Shown here: one piece after another, positions 8,356 through 9,355 of the stretch
Position numbering within the stretch: the first letter of the stretch is position 1
How the letters are laid out: every line of letters starts with the position of its first letter
From: Wenzhouxiangella sp.
GTDB taxonomy: Bacteria > Pseudomonadota > Gammaproteobacteria > Xanthomonadales > Wenzhouxiangellaceae
Direction: 5' to 3'
DNA: 9,355 bases
Assembly: GCA_021767625.1 (NCBI GenBank)
Contig: JAASTB010000061.1
Span: 1-9,355, forward strand
Position numbers and translations under genes: made by a program
Notes under the pieces: generated by a model
What the model was told of the DNA's origin: nothing
The model's database searches: none
Seen by the model: the letters and a program-made list of their open reading frames with translations, nothing else

Positions 8356-8922
8356 ATGGGCAACCGACTCTCCAAGATCTATACACGCACCGGCGACGAC
8401 GGCACCACCGGCCTGGGCGACGGCAGCCGCACGGCCAAGGACAGCCGCCGCGTCGAGGCCTACGGCACCGTCGACGAACTCAATTCGGTCATCGGCGTGG
8501 TGATTGCCGAACTCAACAAGGCCGATGGACTCGACGAGCTGTCCAGCCTGCTGCTCGACGTGCAGCACCACCTATTCGACCTGGGCGGCGAGCTGTGCAT
8601 CCCGGAAAGCGAGATGATCGCCGACAGTCACATCGAACGACTGGAAAGCGAGCTGGATCATCTCAACGAATCGCTTCCCCGGCTCAAGGAATTCATCCTG
8701 CCGGGGGGCTCACCGGCCGCCGCTCACGCGCACCTCGCGCGGACGGTCTGCCGGCGGGCGGAGCGGCGCGTCATCGCGCTGGCCCGCCACGAGCCGGTCA
8801 ACGAGCCGGCCATCCGCTACCTCAACCGCCTGTCGGATCTCCTGTTCGTGGTCGCCCGAACGGCCGCCCGCGCCTCGGGCGCCGGCGAGGTGCTCTGGAA
8901 CCACGAACGCAAGCAGGGTTGA
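8356..8922 (+). CDS. Cob(I)alamin adenosyltransferase, PduO type
   Basis: The enzyme transfers the adenosyl group of ATP to cob(I)alamin or cob(I)yrinate diamide to make coenzyme B12; it acts in the cytosol as a trimer. The 188 residues match PduO/MMAB-type enzymes: the ATP-binding N-terminus IYTRTGDDGTTGLGDG (8-23) with the trailing K28, RVEAYGTVDELNS (32-44), FILPGG (113-118), CRRAERR (132-138) and YLNRLSDLLFVVAR (155-168). The frame is open upstream to a TTG at 8278, but that extension only translates the octamer repeat. The ATG at 8356, just before GNRLSKIYTRTG, is therefore the start. There is no Shine-Dalgarno sequence; a TATAAT box 8 nt upstream suggests a leaderless transcript. The deacetylase gene follows after 5 bp, so the two are very likely cotranscribed. 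No B12-dependent enzyme is in the window. Confidence 0.95.
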   Translation: MGNRLSKIYTRTGDDGTTGLGDGSRTAKDSRRVEAYGTVDELNSVIGVVIAELNKADGLDELSSLLLDVQHHLFDLGGELCIPESEMIADSHIERLESELDHLNESLPRLKEFILPGGSPAAAHAHLARTVCRRAERRVIALARHEPVNEPAIRYLNRLSDLLFVVARTAARASGAGEVLWNHERKQG

Positions 8923-8927
8923 CGGTC

Positions 8928-9355
8928 ATGTTGCGAATCATCTCCCATCCCGACTGCGCCGGGCACATCACGCCCAGCGAGCATCCGGAATCCCCTGCCC
9001 GACTGGCGGCGGCCATGCGCGGCCTGGAGCGGATGAGCAACGTCCATTTCCGACAGGCCACGGCCGTGGACGACGCCACTCTGAGACTGGCCCATACACC
9101 GCACCATATCGATTACATCAAGCGCCTGGACGCAGAGGGCAGGCGCGAAGCCATCGACCCGGACACCTGGTTCGGCCCGGGCTCCCTGCAAGCCGCCCTC
9201 CTGGCCGCAGGCGCTGCCTGCGACGGCGTCGATCACGTCATGAAAGGCCGCTGCGAGCGTGCCTTTGCGGTCGTTCGCCCGCCCGGGCACCACGCCGAGT
9301 CGCACCGGGCGATGGGCTTTTGCCTGTTCAACAACATCGCGCTCGCCGCGGCCCG
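8928..9355 (+). CDS. Histone deacetylase family protein, N-terminal part (cut by window edge)
   Basis: This is a zinc-dependent amidohydrolase of the HDAC/AcuC/acetylpolyamine amidohydrolase superfamily; bacterial members remove acetyl groups from proteins, polyamines or other amines, and the substrate here is unknown. The 142 codons in the window start MLRIISHPDC and include EHPESPARL (18-26), the HTPHHIDYI segment (56-64), DPDTWFGPGSLQAALLAAGA (77-96) and the active-site loop RPPGHHAESH (117-126), whose paired H121-H122 are the catalytic histidines. GFCLFNNIA follows at 130-138. The zinc-binding Asp/His residues lie beyond the right edge. The ATG is 5 bp after the stop of the adenosyltransferase gene, with AGGG inside the end of that gene as a possible ribosome binding site, so translation is probably coupled. 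Confidence 0.93.
   Translation, partial: MLRIISHPDCAGHITPSEHPESPARLAAAMRGLERMSNVHFRQATAVDDATLRLAHTPHHIDYIKRLDAEGRREAIDPDTWFGPGSLQAALLAAGAACDGVDHVMKGRCERAFAVVRPPGHHAESHRAMGFCLFNNIALAAA

Overview
The window comes from a high-GC bacterial chromosome. The gene content is housekeeping rather than accessory: no transposase, integrase, phage gene, CRISPR array, rRNA or tRNA was found. ClpB, the PduO-type adenosyltransferase, the TANGO2/NRDE protein and a sigma32-like heat-shock promoter together suggest a Gammaproteobacterium. The short heptamer and octamer tandem repeats between genes feel like the Xanthomonadales/Wenzhouxiangella neighbourhood, but that placement is an impression and not demonstrated.

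Layout. (1) 1-1132, minus strand: a radical SAM protein followed 29 bp later by the start of an NRDE/TANGO2-family protein that runs off the left edge. (2) 1271-2287, plus strand: an uncharacterised two-part protein whose C-terminal half resembles the UPF0149 (YecA/YgfB) family, divergent from the radical SAM gene. (3) 2291-3841, minus strand: a fusion of two CDGSH iron-sulfur motifs to a glutamate-synthase-type FMN/3Fe-4S domain. It converges tail to tail with the UPF0149-like gene, only 3 bp apart. (4) 3909-6509, minus strand: full-length ClpB disaggregase, ending in a perfect GC hairpin and driven by a good sigma32-type promoter. That promoter overlaps a perfect DnaA box inside a 6-bp inverted repeat. 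(5) 6510-6796: an intergenic region with three heptamer tandem arrays, two of them in opposite orientation. (6) 6797-8224, minus strand: an NAD(P)+-dependent aldehyde dehydrogenase. (7) 8225-8355: a divergent control region with an inverted repeat, an octamer tandem repeat and a perfect TATAAT. (8) 8356-9355, plus strand: a cob(I)alamin adenosyltransferase followed 5 bp later by a histone-deacetylase-family amidohydrolase that runs off the right edge.

How the genes fit together. I do not see one dedicated multi-gene system. ClpB is a stress chaperone. The CDGSH-GltS fusion is a redox protein predicted to carry FMN and up to three Fe-S clusters. The adenosyltransferase makes coenzyme B12. The aldehyde dehydrogenase and deacetylase are metabolic enzymes whose substrates cannot be read from sequence. 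The most unusual signals are in the intergenic DNA: the composite clpB promoter, the repeat arrays on both sides of the aldehyde dehydrogenase gene, and a likely leaderless, repeat-fronted promoter for the adenosyltransferase. The most unusual protein is the CDGSH-GltS fusion.
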